Notes under the pieces: generated by a model | Database searches by the model: none | What the model saw: only the letters and a program-made list of their open reading frames with translations | Told to the model about the DNA's origin: nothing | In this document: positions 47,801 to 62,058 of the stretch, in pieces | Layout of the letters: every line of letters begins with the position of its first letter | Numbering within the stretch: position 1 is the stretch's first letter | Origin: Balanoglossus misakiensis | Lineage: Eukaryota; Hemichordata | Direction of reading: 5' to 3' | Length of the DNA stretch: 64,000 nt | NCBI GenBank assembly: GCA_040954595.2 | Contig: CM082581.2 | Location: 8,494,001-8,558,000 of the forward strand | Translations under genes and position numbers: made by a program

Positions 47801-50800
47801 AACCACAAAATGCCACGAAGTATAATTTTGGACAATCACGCTGTTATCTTGAGAGTTTTCTCCCCCACTAACACATGTTTCCTCGTAAACTGAGTACCAG
47901 AATAGACAAACTGAATTATTCAAAATGCGAAATTTGATAAAGATCACCATTTAATGCGCATCGCACCTGAAATGGGTTTTGAAGTTTTCTAAGCAGTAGC
48001 TGCGGTTAAGGTAGAAGTAGGTATTATCGATACCGCGTCGAAGACGGCCATTTCGAAGTGTTTGTCAGTCCTTTTTCAACAACATCAAAAAATCGATTTT
48101 GTTCCGTACTGCGCGGTAAAACATTTTACCTGGTTTGGAGATTAAAGCATGAGTATGACGTCATCGACTCTGCAAGAAGAGAAAACCGACAAAGATTCGC
48201 CTACACGGAATCAGCAGATTGTAGATTAAAGTTCAGACGACGAGCTCGCTGCATGATTGTGTTCTCGGTATTACGTGAGATTGGAGTGTGCTCAAACGGG
48301 GGTGCCTTGTAAATTACTGGTGCCATAAGTTCTCGGTAATGACAATTTTTCTGACGTCATGTCGGCATTCGTCCCAGTTACAGGAGTTTGTACTTTTAGG
48401 CGCTGTTTGTTGTCTGAAGGGAACACGGGGACTTTTTCTCTTCCCGTCACCGGCTTGTTCCTTGCGCATGCTCACTGAGTGGCAAGACACAACGTTATAA
48501 CGTGAAACCTAAACCACGGATTTTCATACGTATACTGACATGCAACTTGATATCGACGTGGGTCAGATCTTTCAAACCTGAAATCTACACCTAGAAAACG
48601 CTTTCAGTGCGTCTCCATGGATCCTGCACATTAGCACGCTACTAGCTACATCAAAGTATCACTTGTCGAAGTGATATTTGCATAATAAATCAAACACGCT
48701 GGCAGTAGAATTTCACTTACGCATATTTACATTCGGGGCTATAACGTCATAACCCCAAGGCACAAATGATATTTACCAAACTGTTGTATATATAGGGTTG
48801 GGGATTGTAGAGGTTGTGGTCAAACTCTATTTGGAATATCTTTCCCTTCGCACTAAGACTAAGTCATGTAGATTTTCTGCGTAGAACAACCCTTATTGTA
48901 TATTTAAGAAACCACTTTATGCCAGTTTGTGAAATAATGAACTAAACCTCAACTTGTCATGGTAACTGTGGTTACACAGGTGACCGTATACCTTTAAGAA
49001 TGAAAGATATTTTCTACCTTTCTAATGCGAACCAACATTATGCAAACACATGATTCATGCGCCCAGAATAGTGCCAGGATACCTAAATGCCTGATCAATT
49101 CTTCAGAGCAGCGAAGTTGTCATTCCTCAGGTTTTCGCGTTTGTTATTTCTCATGAGATGCTATTAATGGTTTTGCCTGTCGGAACGTGTTGAATTATTT
49201 GCATTCATCGGAGGCATGTGTTCTATCACCCTGAGTCTGATGGTAATATCTGAACACAATCCAATTGCTTCTTGTTATATGTTAATTTTGAATTTTTTCA
49301 TTCTTTGTTTTGAAGGGATATGAAGGTGTAGGTCGAGCTGTGAAATTACAATTTTACTCACTCCATCAATTATTCAGTAATGACCGCGCTGTTATTGCTA
49401 TCTACAATCGAGTATATATCTGTATACACGATTATCCGTCTCCGTAAGGCACGACTGCATACATAATTACAAATAGCCGCTTTGTCTGCATCGGTTGATT
49501 TCTCCCGAGGAAAAAACGAGCTCGATCACTTAAATTATTTGAAATTTGAGCAAATTCTGAAGAGGTACAGTGAAAAGATGACGTTCTTGATCCGTGTAAT
49601 AGGTGATAGGATCCTATATTTCGTTATTTTAATATTTTTATGATGTCTCCAAGGCGGGTGATTATGAACGACGTGCTTTCGGTATTAACCAACCTTTGAC
49701 TGTGTCTTATAAATTGTTGAATGGATGCATGGGTTGTACATTCCCCACGCGTCGTGTACGAGCATTATCCCCAGATCAGGTTTGTACACATTCACGCGCT
49801 CTCTTGGTTTCTCTTCATCAATTTAACAGACTGTATCAAATCTCTAAACGAAAACCTCTTCTAGAGTTTCAGGTCGACGACACCCATTGAAAGTGGTCGT
49901 AATAAATGTATAAAGTTGCCGTTTCCCCCATTTGTTCATTATCACGTGTCAGCCATTATAGGGCCCCGGTCGCAGCGATGGCGATGGCTCGTAAATACTT
50001 TATTGACTATAACCCACCTCTGTTTTCGTTGCCAATCCGGTATCTATACACTGTAAAATATTATGGATCTTCATGTTGCAGACATCACGACTCCGCTCGG
50101 TGTCCGCGTGCTTAGCTTCAAAGGGGGGGGGGGGTCAGGCTATTGGAAGGCAATCCTACAAAATGACACACGACTCGGAAACAGACACGCACACACATGA
50201 CTAACAATACTTTCAATAACTATTGCCCTTTTAGAAGAATTTTTGCAATATACATTTAATCTACCTATGATTTTTTCCTTTTCATTGGGAAAATTTGGTG
50301 CCGAGATTCATGCATGAGACAGTAATTCGCGGAGACTGGGAAGCGAAAGACAATTTATTTTTCAATTCAATGTAGACATAAACGACATTGAAATGGACCG
50401 TGCACGTTCAACTTCAATTCATCGAAAATCATTTCCCGTAAAATGATCACAACTTTTTTTTCCACGAACACAACTCCGATTACAGTATTGTGTGCAATAA
50501 CGATATAATGATCCATTCGCCGTGATCAAAATTACAAAGTGCTGAATAAATGGCAAACCCGAGACGTGTTGACAGAAGAGCTGAATGATCTGGAGAAAAG
50601 AAAATGACCGAATTATGCATATATGTGCCAGATAAACAGATGACGACGTAACCTTTACTGAGCGGTACACGCGCGCGTAGTAAACCCGCACACGTCTTCG
50701 CCAGTGATCTCTGAGACCTCGTATCAGTACAGTTTGCTTATTCCCAACGCACCACATGCTTTCCATTTTGAACGTGGACTGAATGTGAACCCCCAAGAAA

Positions 50801-51073
50801 ATTCACGGGCACGATCAATAAAGCGCCATTCTGGTGCGACAGAAAAACCGATGCGTGTACGGGCATACGTTGAAGACGGACCGGCAACTCGGGTAATTTG
50901 TTACTGGCACGGCATTGTGGCTTGTAAGCGCTCAGAAGCACGTGTCAGCTTTGTTCCCGCCGGATCTCGGCGGTGTGATCGATGATTATTCCTGTCACGG
51001 GTGCGGACGGTAATGTGTTTGTTATTCCACCATTTAGTCGCCTAAAGAGCAAGATGAATCGACGCGGAAACTA

Positions 51074-51315
51074 TAAGAACCACGATTTGTCGGTAAGAAC
51101 CACGATTGTTCTATAAGAACCACGACTATGCATGAAACTGCCTATCTAAGAACCTTGATGATATGAGACAGCTATAGAGCGGTAATTGTTAATTTTTAAT
51201 GAGAAATTATCATCGCATCGACTAAAATTAAGACTTTATGAGCTAGAACCTTGAAAAAGTTTGACTTTGTACGCTGTATAACGTAAGAACCACGATTTTT
51301 CGGTAAGAACCACGG
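51074..51315. repeat. Cluster of short repeats with 20-base spacing
   Basis: The word taagaaccacg occurs at 51074, 51094 and 51114 (period exactly 20), and again at 51284 and 51304 (period 20). Both clusters end with the same extension, ctatgcatgaaactgccta, so the second is a direct copy of the first about 190 bases later. Intervening sequence is unrelated. Confidence 0.8.
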
Positions 51316-54300
51316 CTATGCATGAAACTGCCTAATTATGATACCTACATGTAATGAAGACCTTGTTTGCTCAAAGCACACTGGTTACCTTTCGGAGGTA
51401 GGAAACGCCGACGGTACAAAAAACAACGCTTTCTTCCACGCCGCAAATCTGAAGTGTGACTTGCTTCTCCGGAATAAAATCACACGCAGAGATAACCTTT
51501 CGAGATGCGCTGAGAATGACAATACTCATGTGCGAGAGCTTGTCAAATAAACATCAAGGAAGAAAGTTACTCAGAAGTCAGAGCGGCTTGGAAAAAAATA
51601 CCCCAAATTTTCACAGATCAGCCCTGGGTTCATTTTACTTTCACTTTCAAAACAACTCCACGCAAGCTTTGTATACAGAACACACATTCCCATTTTTCTG
51701 ATACAATCACCGAACTTTAAAGTCGCATATGGTTCATAAAATATCCACCGCAATAAAAAATCCAATAATATCAAATTATAAATCGCTGATGAACAAAGCT
51801 GGCAATAAACTCACCCAGTATATGTTGCAATGACCCCACAGCTGTTGTATGCAAGACTCAACGATTCTGTAATCGAAATTCTTTTTACCTTTTTTTCACA
51901 TAATAATATGCCTTTATATTTTGTATAATTTGGAGCAGGTGCAAGACTTGCCTACCGTATTGTATAATATAGCGAAATAAAAAAAACGCGAAACACACAC
52001 ACGCAAGAGAAAATGAGGTCAAATAGCGAAAATGTGTAAAGAAAATTTAAAAATAAAAATTAATAACAGAGAAATCAAAGGCAGGTAGAACTGAAACAGG
52101 TGAGGGAAGTGTCACAAAACAGGGTTTAAGACTTGCCCAATAAGTACATAATTGTGTATATTATTTAGAGTTTTGATTGGTATTCAACAAAGAAGGCGGT
52201 TCATGACCTTTGCACAAAACCTTTCCAACTCATTAACGTATTAGTGTGGACAACCCGGAGAGTCAATTTGAACGATTTGTTGTCAGATCTTAATTGAATA
52301 GAAGTCAGGACGTAGACTGAATACCAAATGTTTTGAAGAAAAAAACACGGATGGTGCTACCTGGGTTTCGTGTTTACGTTGCCATGGATACATTCTTCTC
52401 CAAAGACTGCGGCGAAAGGTACCCGAGTGCTCCAATTTCCTGTCGTAGTGACGTTTCGTGTTTACGCGGTGCACTCGAACCGAGTCGATCAGCTGTACAA
52501 ATGGTGAGATTTTATGAAATGTTTGTCCTGTGCGGTCGTCGCAATCACCGGCTTGTTTTCCCCACCAAACATAAGTGTGACTCGCCTCGCGGTATTATCT
52601 GTTTGGGTGATATTTGCGAGTTCATACGTCAATCCGGTCACTGCTCCGAAGAAGATTGGGATCACCGCAATACGCCATGGGTGACGTAAGAGCGAAAAAC
52701 TGTTGAATTATATTTTATTTAACATATATATTCATATTACACATCAGCCGACGAAAATTTAATAATGACGCCATAATGTTTCAGGTTGGGAGATTTCATT
52801 CAGTGAGCAGATTCCTCTAAATAACTAATAGTATACGTGCAGTATGGAACTGAGCTACAAACGTTGCCTTCTATTTACTTTAAGTACAATATAAAACTCC
52901 ATTTACGAGGCCAAGCGCATCAAATGACAAAAAATGAAAGTACTAAATTTTAAGAGCTTGATGAACCGAACAAGACAAAGGTTACGCCTTCTGTCTTGTG
53001 AAGAACTTTGTTTACAAGACACCTTTTACAATTGCAGGAAAGAGCTATAGCCTTTGGTTACATTTGTTTTGATTGACAGTTTCCGCCTAAATTGGCCGGC
53101 CATAATTCCATTTCACACAATTGTCGTGGGTCCGCCGTGTCATATCATCGATATACGTCGAAAGAGAAATCATGAAGGATGAATGAAATCGTGGATTTAA
53201 TTGTAATTACTTTATGACGGTGTTATTCTTATCGGGACACGGAGTTTGATAATGTCGATCGTTGAGTGTATTTGCTCAGTCAATCAAGACCAACGATACA
53301 CCGCTGTAACAAGCACTGAGACTATTTGCCTAAGAGGGACGCCTTTTTCGCTTTAAACATTTAGATGCAATCTTGCCTTTGTCACATGAACAACCGCGCG
53401 TGTACTAAATCGTTTCGGGGAATAAATGAATGGGTATTAAACAGATGACATTATATAAATGAACTTGACGACAACGCCATTGAAAAACACGTTTGTAATG
53501 GAAACCGATATCGCAAGATATTGCATATAATTCTTTTTACAAACATTTTGGCGAGCGACACCACAGAAAAAATAAAAGTGTGTACCCAGATCTATTACGC
53601 TATAGTTGACCAGTTGGAAATTAATGCAATATTGGAACGATCAAGAAGGGCCGTACGGTGTATCTAATAAAATCGCCGATGGCGTTTTTTCGGGGGGGGG
53701 GGGGGTATAAACCACGGTCAGAATTACGACAAAATCGTCTGCAAAGCAAACATGGATCAATCGAAATACGGAAAAGGGAACAAAATTGCCCCTTGCAAGT
53801 ATTTACTGATTGGAAATAGGATCGGCTAACCTTTAGCAAGCGTGTGTTTGTAATAGACGTAGCAGAAGGATTGGTTGCTCCGGGGCAATTTAAGAACTGA
53901 AATCAAACCGATTGTCGGCACCAAATTTCGCCCCGAAGTGGTAAACCAGAGACGAAAACCTAAACCCGCAAATGCCTTATTAAAATTCAGTTATTAACCT
54001 TGTCCTTTTAAGGCATATACTTCCACAAACAGAACACACGGATGTCTGACGTCACTGCGCAAATCTTTAAATTTGCATAAATTCAAACCCAGCACTGCCA
54101 AGGGTAAATGCTTCCATCTGGTCTGACATGATGAGGCCCGTGTTCAATACAAAATGAGCAGCGAGTGACAATTATCGATGCATTTGCTTGCAAGTGGGGA
54201 ACTGGTAAATGACATCGCTTTTAACGAAAGTTTATATTCCCTTTTAAGTGATCCATGACAACAGCTCAAATTACCGCACTCTTTCTTGGAACTGGAAGAT

Positions 54301-54770
54301 TCCGCTTGGTGTTTGCCATGGCAACGGGTCATGCATTGGTTTGAATATGAACACAACTATCATTCGAATGTATGTGTTGACTACTGCTGACAGGGCTAAG
54401 GTATCTATCGCCTCTTCAAATCCCCAAACGCACTACTTTTTCTTACTTAGGAAATGTTACTGAATTCGGTTTTGAAAATCAGGAGTTGGTTAAGTCCAGA
54501 CACAAGGGAGCCACATTCGAAGGGTTATCAGATTGGCTTGCACTATGTGCAACCGAATTTTCCATTCGCTGATAGAGATATTATCAAAGAGACCGCAGTA
54601 CGCGCTTGGTTAGAGTTAGATAAATGCGTTGCCATTCTGTACTGATTGGGTTTCAACTACTATATCTGAGTTGTCATCACTTGTTTTCATGGCAGCCTCT
54701 GGATAGCTTGTCTTCGAATTTCAAATTAAACAGTTTTAATAATTGATTCATTTGGCTTATTTTCTTGGAT

Positions 54771-55005
54771 GAGGTATCGCGTAGCTAGCTGGAAAGAGCG
54801 ACAGTGGCACAATCACACTGAGCATCGTGATACCCGGGGGTCAATTCCTATTACCATGACTGTCTTGTTGAGTTCTTGGCAATGCACATTCTCATGCTTC
54901 TCCCCCGGGTGTTATAGATAATTGTGTCTGGCTCTGTGTCTGGATTTGCACCTGTCCCAGTCACCCTATCCTCTGTAGAGGATGCATCAGAATAAATAAA
55001 TCGTA
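54771..55005 (+). mobile_element. tRNA-derived SINE, one copy
   Basis: The 5' part looks like a tRNA head. tagctagctgg at 54782 fits an RNA polymerase III box A, and gggtcaattcc at about 54838 fits box B, at a tRNA-like distance of about 55 bases. The head is followed by a non-tRNA body containing ttgagttcttggcaatgcac and cccccgggtgt. This resembles the cttgggcaa...ccacccgggtgt-type core common in SINEs of marine animals. The 3' end is A-rich (gaataaataaatcg). It cannot be a functional tRNA because the anticodon arm and acceptor pairing are not intact. No clear target-site duplication was found. Confidence 0.65.
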
Positions 55006-56399
55006 ATAGAGCTAAAATATTTATTTCCTCGCCAAGTATAACGTGTTTCTTTCGATTGTTCCATCTCGAACCTTGCCTGAGTGTTTTCTGACCTCAGCAT
55101 TTCCTGGGTCACCTATCCATGCGTGGGGGTTAATTGTATTTAACCGAATTCACTCACTGATACCGTCGATTAAACCTAAAGGATTCCTGTTTTCGCGGGT
55201 TGCATTCGACCGATTGGGTTGCAGTCATTCGTGCAAGAGTGATAACTGCACTTGGCAATCAACCTATCGATGGGCATGATAGTGTCCACTGACCTGAAGG
55301 TTTTAGTTCTTGCAGATCACCATCGCCGACCATTCATGACGTCATTCTTTACATTCGACTCAATCAGCTCATTGATATTGCCAATTGACCCAAGAGCTGC
55401 GTTCTCCGTAATAATACTACTGATTAATCTTTCTGTGGGGCGCCAATAGACCCAATTCGAGCCCGGATGTCGCCGATGATATCCCACTTGTTATTCAACC
55501 CAACGAACTCATTCATGTTATAGCGCTCAATCAATGTTCTAAATTTGCTAGTTCATTAAAGGGACAGTGGCTTTAACCTTAGGTGATGATTTCGATATTT
55601 TGGTTTGTGCACAACTACAGTTTCTTGTTTCCACTCGCCAATGCGTGCTTAAATACCGAGTATCCAGCTTGTCAACAACTATATGTATACACGTGCACGT
55701 GTAAAGTATATACAGGATCCAATTGAGTTCCACGTGCCATACGGACACGAATACGTCAGAATTATTGTCCACGATTCAATCAAATCAACGCAAATACTCC
55801 CCGTGGTGTGTTTGTTTCGTAGAGTGCAACGGGACTGCTACTTCCCCCGATCGTTGTTTGTTGTGGAAACACGGTGCTAATGGACACGTGACGATGACGA
55901 GTAATTAAACCACTCATTTTTGAAAAGTTTTCTCTTCTTTCAGAGACGAACAGCAAGCTACTCTCGCGCACACGCAGTATTACCCACTGAGGTCCCTATT
56001 AAATTCTGAAAGAGGAGTCTTTATTTTGACACTTAAACTACTAGAAGCGGTGGGAGCTAAGCAAATTGGGAGGCAACTTCACAATTTATTGCTACTGTAA
56101 CACGCGTGCGATTCATTTGCCAAGTACCGTCTGACAAAGGTATGCAGCCGCGATTTCAATGCAGTAAATAACGTTTAAATGTATTACTGAGGAGAATTGA
56201 AGAACCGCAGGAGCATTTTGTCATGGAGCTAGGTGATCTCCAGCTGTTTGATAGTTTTACGGCTTTGCAAACACACAATGCCGGAACCGATATTCATACT
56301 GATTGAAATCGTCAGAATATTCTTGTATTATTATTTTTTTAAATTTCACTTCTTTTCATTTTCGGCTTGTTTGTGCTGTATATAAGTATTATATGAAAC

Positions 56400-56525
56400 T
56401 CATCTTTTTTTCGGTATTTCGTGTACAATGCCATATTGATTATTGATGAAGCGGAATCGTGAAAATTGGCCCAGCAAGAGGCCTGGCTGTAGAAACAACA
56501 ACAACGGCAATAACACATGCTTCAT
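56400..56525 (-). CDS. Possible short secreted peptide (41 codons), speculative
   Basis: The frame starts MKHVLLPLLLFLQPGLLLG, a textbook signal-peptide shape with a likely cleavage after Gly19. A 22-residue remainder then begins QFSRFRF and ends in the basic run KKR before TGA. It could be a micropeptide, or the first coding exon of a longer gene. Equally, the tract ttgttgttgtttctacag inside the putative signal sequence could be a splice acceptor, with the hydrophobic residues an artefact of a pyrimidine-rich intron end. There is no homology support. Confidence 0.2.
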   Translation of the reverse strand: MKHVLLPLLLFLQPGLLLGQFSRFRFINNQYGIVHEIPKKR

Positions 56526-59500
56526 CTGTGGCATATTTTGAAGGACAACCATCGCTCGGCGCGGCGACACGGCGCGGCAGGTGAAGCCCTTGACCTTCAT
56601 TGACGGACTGCCACGCAGCCTTAACCTGGGCAAATGCGACACGACACACTTTAATCGCACTGTGCTACCGCGAAGTGGAGCACATCCGTGTCTAAATCCG
56701 GGTCTTTTCCCCGAAGAACCGACACCGTCGTCGGTGGTTATATTCACCTCGCCACTCCACTGGCTGCCACGATATACTCCTTCACCAAGTGCTCTCCAGA
56801 ACAACGGACGAGAAGGGTTTTCTTTTATTGGCTTCACGTGTACCTCATGTGTCTGCCAGATTCTTTCACGGGGAATAATATTTACCACCGGAAGCGACGA
56901 GTGCCTGACAGCAAGCAAAGCGATTTTAAAAACGTATGTTGTTTCGTGGGCATCTTCATTTGACCCTTTTTCACACTGACACGATTTCAATGTTTGATGA
57001 CGCCCGGAAGAGTAGGCTCTTTCAGACCTCAACAACGTTGTTTAAGTTCAGGTTGTTCTTAGAAGTCATGCTCGATGGTATTTGTGAACAAAATGGCAGA
57101 TAATTATCCGTATCATGGCAACTGAAGTTGCGACATACATAATGCATCACTGTTTGCCATTTCTTTTAAATCGGAGAGTTAAAGTTTGAATCAGTAATCT
57201 CTGGAGTGTGGCCTTTACAAATTTACTGCCTGACCCAAATTCAGCGATACTGTGGTAGAAATTAAAATTGGCTTCACATTTCATTTGATCTGTGCGGAGA
57301 TGCTGACATTGACAATGTAATCCTGGTGAAAATACCCTACTTACAGCAACCTGCTGTATATTTGATGGCTCGTATAGAACCCCCATTAATGTCTTTCCCA
57401 TGGGGATTACTGTCCGAGTTTAGGTGACCCCAGATAAAAAAGCTCGAACTTTGTTGTTGGACAAAATAGCAATACCGCGATAGCTTAGTAGCCGTGACGT
57501 GCACACACCATCTATTCTATTGACACTGTTAGGATTTGAGTTCGATGGTAGTTGTTTAAATTGACTCTGCAAGCGTGATGTTTTCATATAGAGTAACCCT
57601 GGCCTTCCTTTCAGTCTGACGACGGTGTGAAGGTCGGCCATTTTGGGCTGTCTATCATCCAAAACCTTTCCACAACCTTGTCCATTCCTGATTGAAAAGG
57701 CAGTCGCAGTTTCGAAAAAAAGCAGTTAGAGGGACGCATAACAACACGCAACGAAGGGTAAATGTAGTTGTCAGGTGTTGAAAATGCCTAACAAACATAG
57801 CCCCATCCCCGCACAAAGAACAAAATTACACAAAATGGAAAATTAAAAACGACCCAAACATGACAGCAGTTTAAAACCACACGCGATGACAGAAGACAGG
57901 TGTACGTAGATACATGTAGCGTGTCCGGATCACTAATGATGTTCAAATCCTCGATTTGGAGACCCAGAAGTCAAGACTCTGATTTAGCGCGTGTCATGGT
58001 CGACTGCTCCGTAGATGTCGTTAATTTCGAAGTTGCGTGCGCGAAGAATTAATTGTCTTCAGTCCCCGCTGTGTTTAATATCGCTGGCAAACGCCGATCG
58101 CCAAACAACCCATTATCATTTCGTAACCTTATTCTCCACCATGGTGGCACTAACCATAAGCTATCAATCACGCCGTTAAAGGTTTTGATTGATCGCTTTC
58201 AACGAATTATGTTACGTCGAAAACACCACCTTGTCATTCGAAGACAGAACTATTGAACGACCGGTTTGGATATCATCGCTTGTTTTTCTGAGAATCGGCC
58301 ACGTTAATCGAAGTCGCATTGAGAAATCATTTCGGGCCATTTCTTGTGTAAATAGAATGAAAAAATAACTTGTTAATATGTCATATTTACATTCGAACGA
58401 GCGTCTGCTATAATGTGCTTGACTGGGGCAAAATATACGAGTACTGTACTGTTTTACACGTGCCTCGAGTGGACTTTTTGATTTCATGTCCCATGCATGA
58501 CAATGCAGACACCCGACTGGCAACAACCCCAATGCAAATTATATCACCATAACAGTTGATAATATAAAGTCCCCCAAAACTTTCAGTATCATCACATAGG
58601 CTATTGAAATACACGGCACTGCAGTTTAATTTTCCACGCAATTGGCTAAATCATTTTGTCATGACGTGTTATATTTTTTTTTCCAGACGCGGACGCTGTG
58701 CGTTGATGAAATTACCAACACGCTATTAACTTAATGAAGCGTGGTTTCTTGCAGCGCCGTCTTGAATTCAGCGTTTTAAATATTCAGAAATTCAATTTGA
58801 TGCGCCTGTGTTTAATTTTAACAAGTCGGGTCTATCATTCATGCAGTCGATGTCTGCGAATTCTGCAAATGTCACTTTAAAGATGTCGGATTGTGTTGAT
58901 TAAAAAAAAACTGAAATACTTTCAACGGCGAAAATGGAGGTACTTTGAGAGGAAGGTCACTAAACCCTCATGTAAATTAGAAGAGAGAAAGTGGCATAAT
59001 AAGAAATATACAGAAGTAGCAATATCGTTTTTATAACAAACTGGTCATGTGCATATAGCCTTTCATTTTCACAATAAATTGACTAATGCATCTGAAATCG
59101 AATACCTAGCTTCAAAACGATGTAAATTGACAAATGCGGACCTGTAAATTGTGTTTATGAAAGCTCTATATTCTAGCTGTGCCCCATTCCTATTTCTCCA
59201 TTTATATTTTCAAATTGCTCTACAGCTAACTTGATTAAATATTTATTGTAAAATAAGTGTCTTTATATTTCTCTCTTAAAAAGTACTATTGCTAACCTAA
59301 TCGAGAATTCATTGCGCTATTATAGCTTTCGTTATGAATAACTTGTCGGCGAATGAACAAAGTCCAAAATGCGGCATGTTACATCGGTTTACGTTTGCCG
59401 AAATGATGTGGGAGGCTTTCAAATAAAGAGATGCCATTCAGATTTCATGGGTCAACCAACTTCTGTAATGAATTGGAGAAACAAATTTAAATTAAATTTT

Positions 59501-61638
59501 GTTTGTGACATTTTACCGTCTCAAAGTTGCTTTGAACTTTTGGTTACCCGCGTACTATCGCTTAATTGGATAAAATAGCGCTGTTTTACAGGAGTTCTGG
59601 ACGTTGCACTTACATGCAGTTTCGGCTGTATATTTTATAATATATAATAGTTTTATTTTTTTCTCAAATATATCATAAATCTGTGGTTTATTTCGTCAAA
59701 AATAAGTTTTTAAAGTAAGATGTATTTATGAAGGTTAAGAAATGTTGGAAAGCAATTAAGGAAAATGAGCTATCAGAAAAAAAAGATTACTTGTTAAAAC
59801 GGTTTTAACCTTATGGAAAGGTCGCCATACCTACCACCAATACATACATGTATTTCAACATGACGTCTTGTTTACTTCATCTCTGTGACCCCCAGCTGTT
59901 CGTCCCCCAAAAAGATACCAAGCCCGCGATTCGCACCTGCGTCGACACTCGAACAAAAGACACAACTCTGTGTAAAGTAAACATCACACACATTGCGTGC
60001 TACTTAATATTGCAAGCCTCATACACAGACCTGGCGAGAACAGTTTTGACGATGAGATGCAGCCGTATATTGGGTAATTGCTATAGATTAGGGTTTATCA
60101 CCTTTTTTCTCCCTTATACATTCACCGTGTTAGTTGTATACATTGATGAATCGCCGGCGACATCTTAAACACTGAAACATCAACTGAATCAGCAAGAGTT
60201 CGGGAAACCAATTTATTATGCAAAACTCATGCCATACCGGCAACTATCAGATGTACAGGTGACACACGCACGGTATACACAGAACGTTTTAATATTCACA
60301 TCCGGGAGTGATACAAGATTCTTAATCACCAACGATCCCGACAATACACCACTGTATAGTTCTGTAAATTTAGGCCTGAGGCAAACAGTACTGACAATTA
60401 CAGGTATTTTATGATAAAAGGTTTATTCCCAAGAAGGCGGCGTGGCAAAAGATTCTCTGAACCATTTATTCACATTAAGTCACACGAAAGAGACATTGAA
60501 ATACGAGTCTGTGTGAGAATTTAACAAAGAGTTTTTTACGATAAATGTTCCTAAAACTTTGCACAGATACATGTACATGCATGAGCTCGAACATCTGTCT
60601 GACTAACTCAATCTCGTTGTATTCAGTTTTTAATTTGCATATTACAGCCACCGGACTTGCTGGAATTTCAGAGAAAACTGACAGAGCAAAATGACATTCC
60701 TTCTATGAAATGTAATCTCTTCTTTACTGACATAAACAAGCGAAGAACAATATTGGAAACGTGTACTATCGAGCGTTGATAAAATTATTCAATGCTTTTA
60801 GGTTACCAAAACTGAACAAAACAGGAGCGGTTTATCATGTTTATTCAACGGTAGTACCTAATTAATGAGTGTTTACTTTGAAAATCCCTCAGACAATGAA
60901 AAAATATCCCGATATTTTTCTATAGTGTGAAGGAAAAATACGGCAGCCGCAGGTTCATGGATATCTTATTAATATCAATTCCATGAGGCGTTTTCCTTTA
61001 AAAACCATGAATCGTGATTGGTGATGGTAATGTTCTGCAAAAAGGGATGCGTGTCCGGGAAAGTTTTAGCTTGATCGAATTACGCTTCATCTACCGACCA
61101 TTTCTGTTGTTTTTGTTTTGATCGCCGAAGCGAACGTGTTATTCTGTTTGTATGACGCAGTGAAATGGGACAGAGTAAGGCAAACGTTCGTCAGTCACTG
61201 GAAGAATATCGTCTCTAATGCGTAGCTAAGATCTAGCAGAATTCGATAACGTTTAAGTGGGTCTTATTTCCCAAATACGACACGAGCTTAAGAAGTGATG
61301 TATCGCAGGAAATTGTTTCACTTCATAACGATGGAAAAAAACCCTCGCCATCCCGCCGAGCTAAAATGGTAAATTTCACTTCGAGGGCCATTCAGCACCG
61401 CAATGGGTGTCTTTGCTGAAAGTAAGGGGCTGTAAAATACCTTGTTTGGATTTGATAAATGGTTTCAAAAACTAGAAGGACGTTTCGCGGCATATGGCAA
61501 CGCTCCTAGAACTTTGCTAACGAGCTATAGGCATATTTTCACAAAATGTTCACCACGCAAGCGCTACCATGGCAATGGCAAAATGCGCAATACGTAAGTC
61601 AGGGTCAGCAGATGATTTAAATTTGGGAAAACACAAAA

Positions 61639-62058
61639 CCGGTGTTGTGCCGAATTCGGCCCCATGCCGAATACGTCCCGCGCATGCTCGGGTCATCAGT
61701 AACATGTGTCTGAAATATTGCATTTTCTTGTGTGAAAGTTTTGCCATCCAACGTGCATGTAAGGCTGTGCATGAATGTACATTGTACTGCACTGTAAACT
61801 TGGACATTGCATTACCGCAAGGATTTAATTTCATTCCACCAACAAATCAGGGCCATGGGCAGATATTCACCCATTTAGGCCGAAACCATCACTTTTAGCT
61901 TTCAATAGTTAACATGACTTTAGTTGGGGTCTTAATCGGCAACGGGGCTGAAATCAGCAGCTTTACCTGCCGATCTTATCCCTTAGAAGCCATGGTTTGT
62001 TTGTCAAGGCATGCGCGGGGACGTATTCGGCATGGGGCCGAATTCGGCACAACACCGG
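61639..62058. repeat. Inverted repeat pair, 49-base arms, ~320-base spacer
   Basis: The arm at 61639-61687 (ccggtgttgtgccgaattcgg onward, ending gcgcatgc) is matched in inverted orientation at 62010-62058, with a single one-base length difference. The arms are GC-rich compared with the AT-rich surroundings, and neither arm nor spacer codes for anything recognisable. This fits a foldback or MITE-like element, or an inversion-prone duplication. The spacer contains tgccgatcttatccc at about 61969, which also occurs at about 31950 next to another cgcgcatgc, hinting at a dispersed family. Confidence 0.7.

Noticed and set aside
52333-52689. A 118-codon plus-strand frame with several cysteines and an internal GTGAG donor
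   Set aside because: It has no recognisable motif, no matching acceptor or partner exon, and no conserved pattern of spacing.
54781-54855. Possible functional tRNA gene
   Set aside because: Box A and box B are present, but stems do not pair and the sequence runs into a SINE body with an A-rich tail.
56400-57035. The longest minus-strand frame in the gene-poor half (211 codons)
   Set aside because: Residue composition is erratic, no domain is visible, and the upstream part looks like a chance open frame. Only the last 41 codons are kept as a speculative item.
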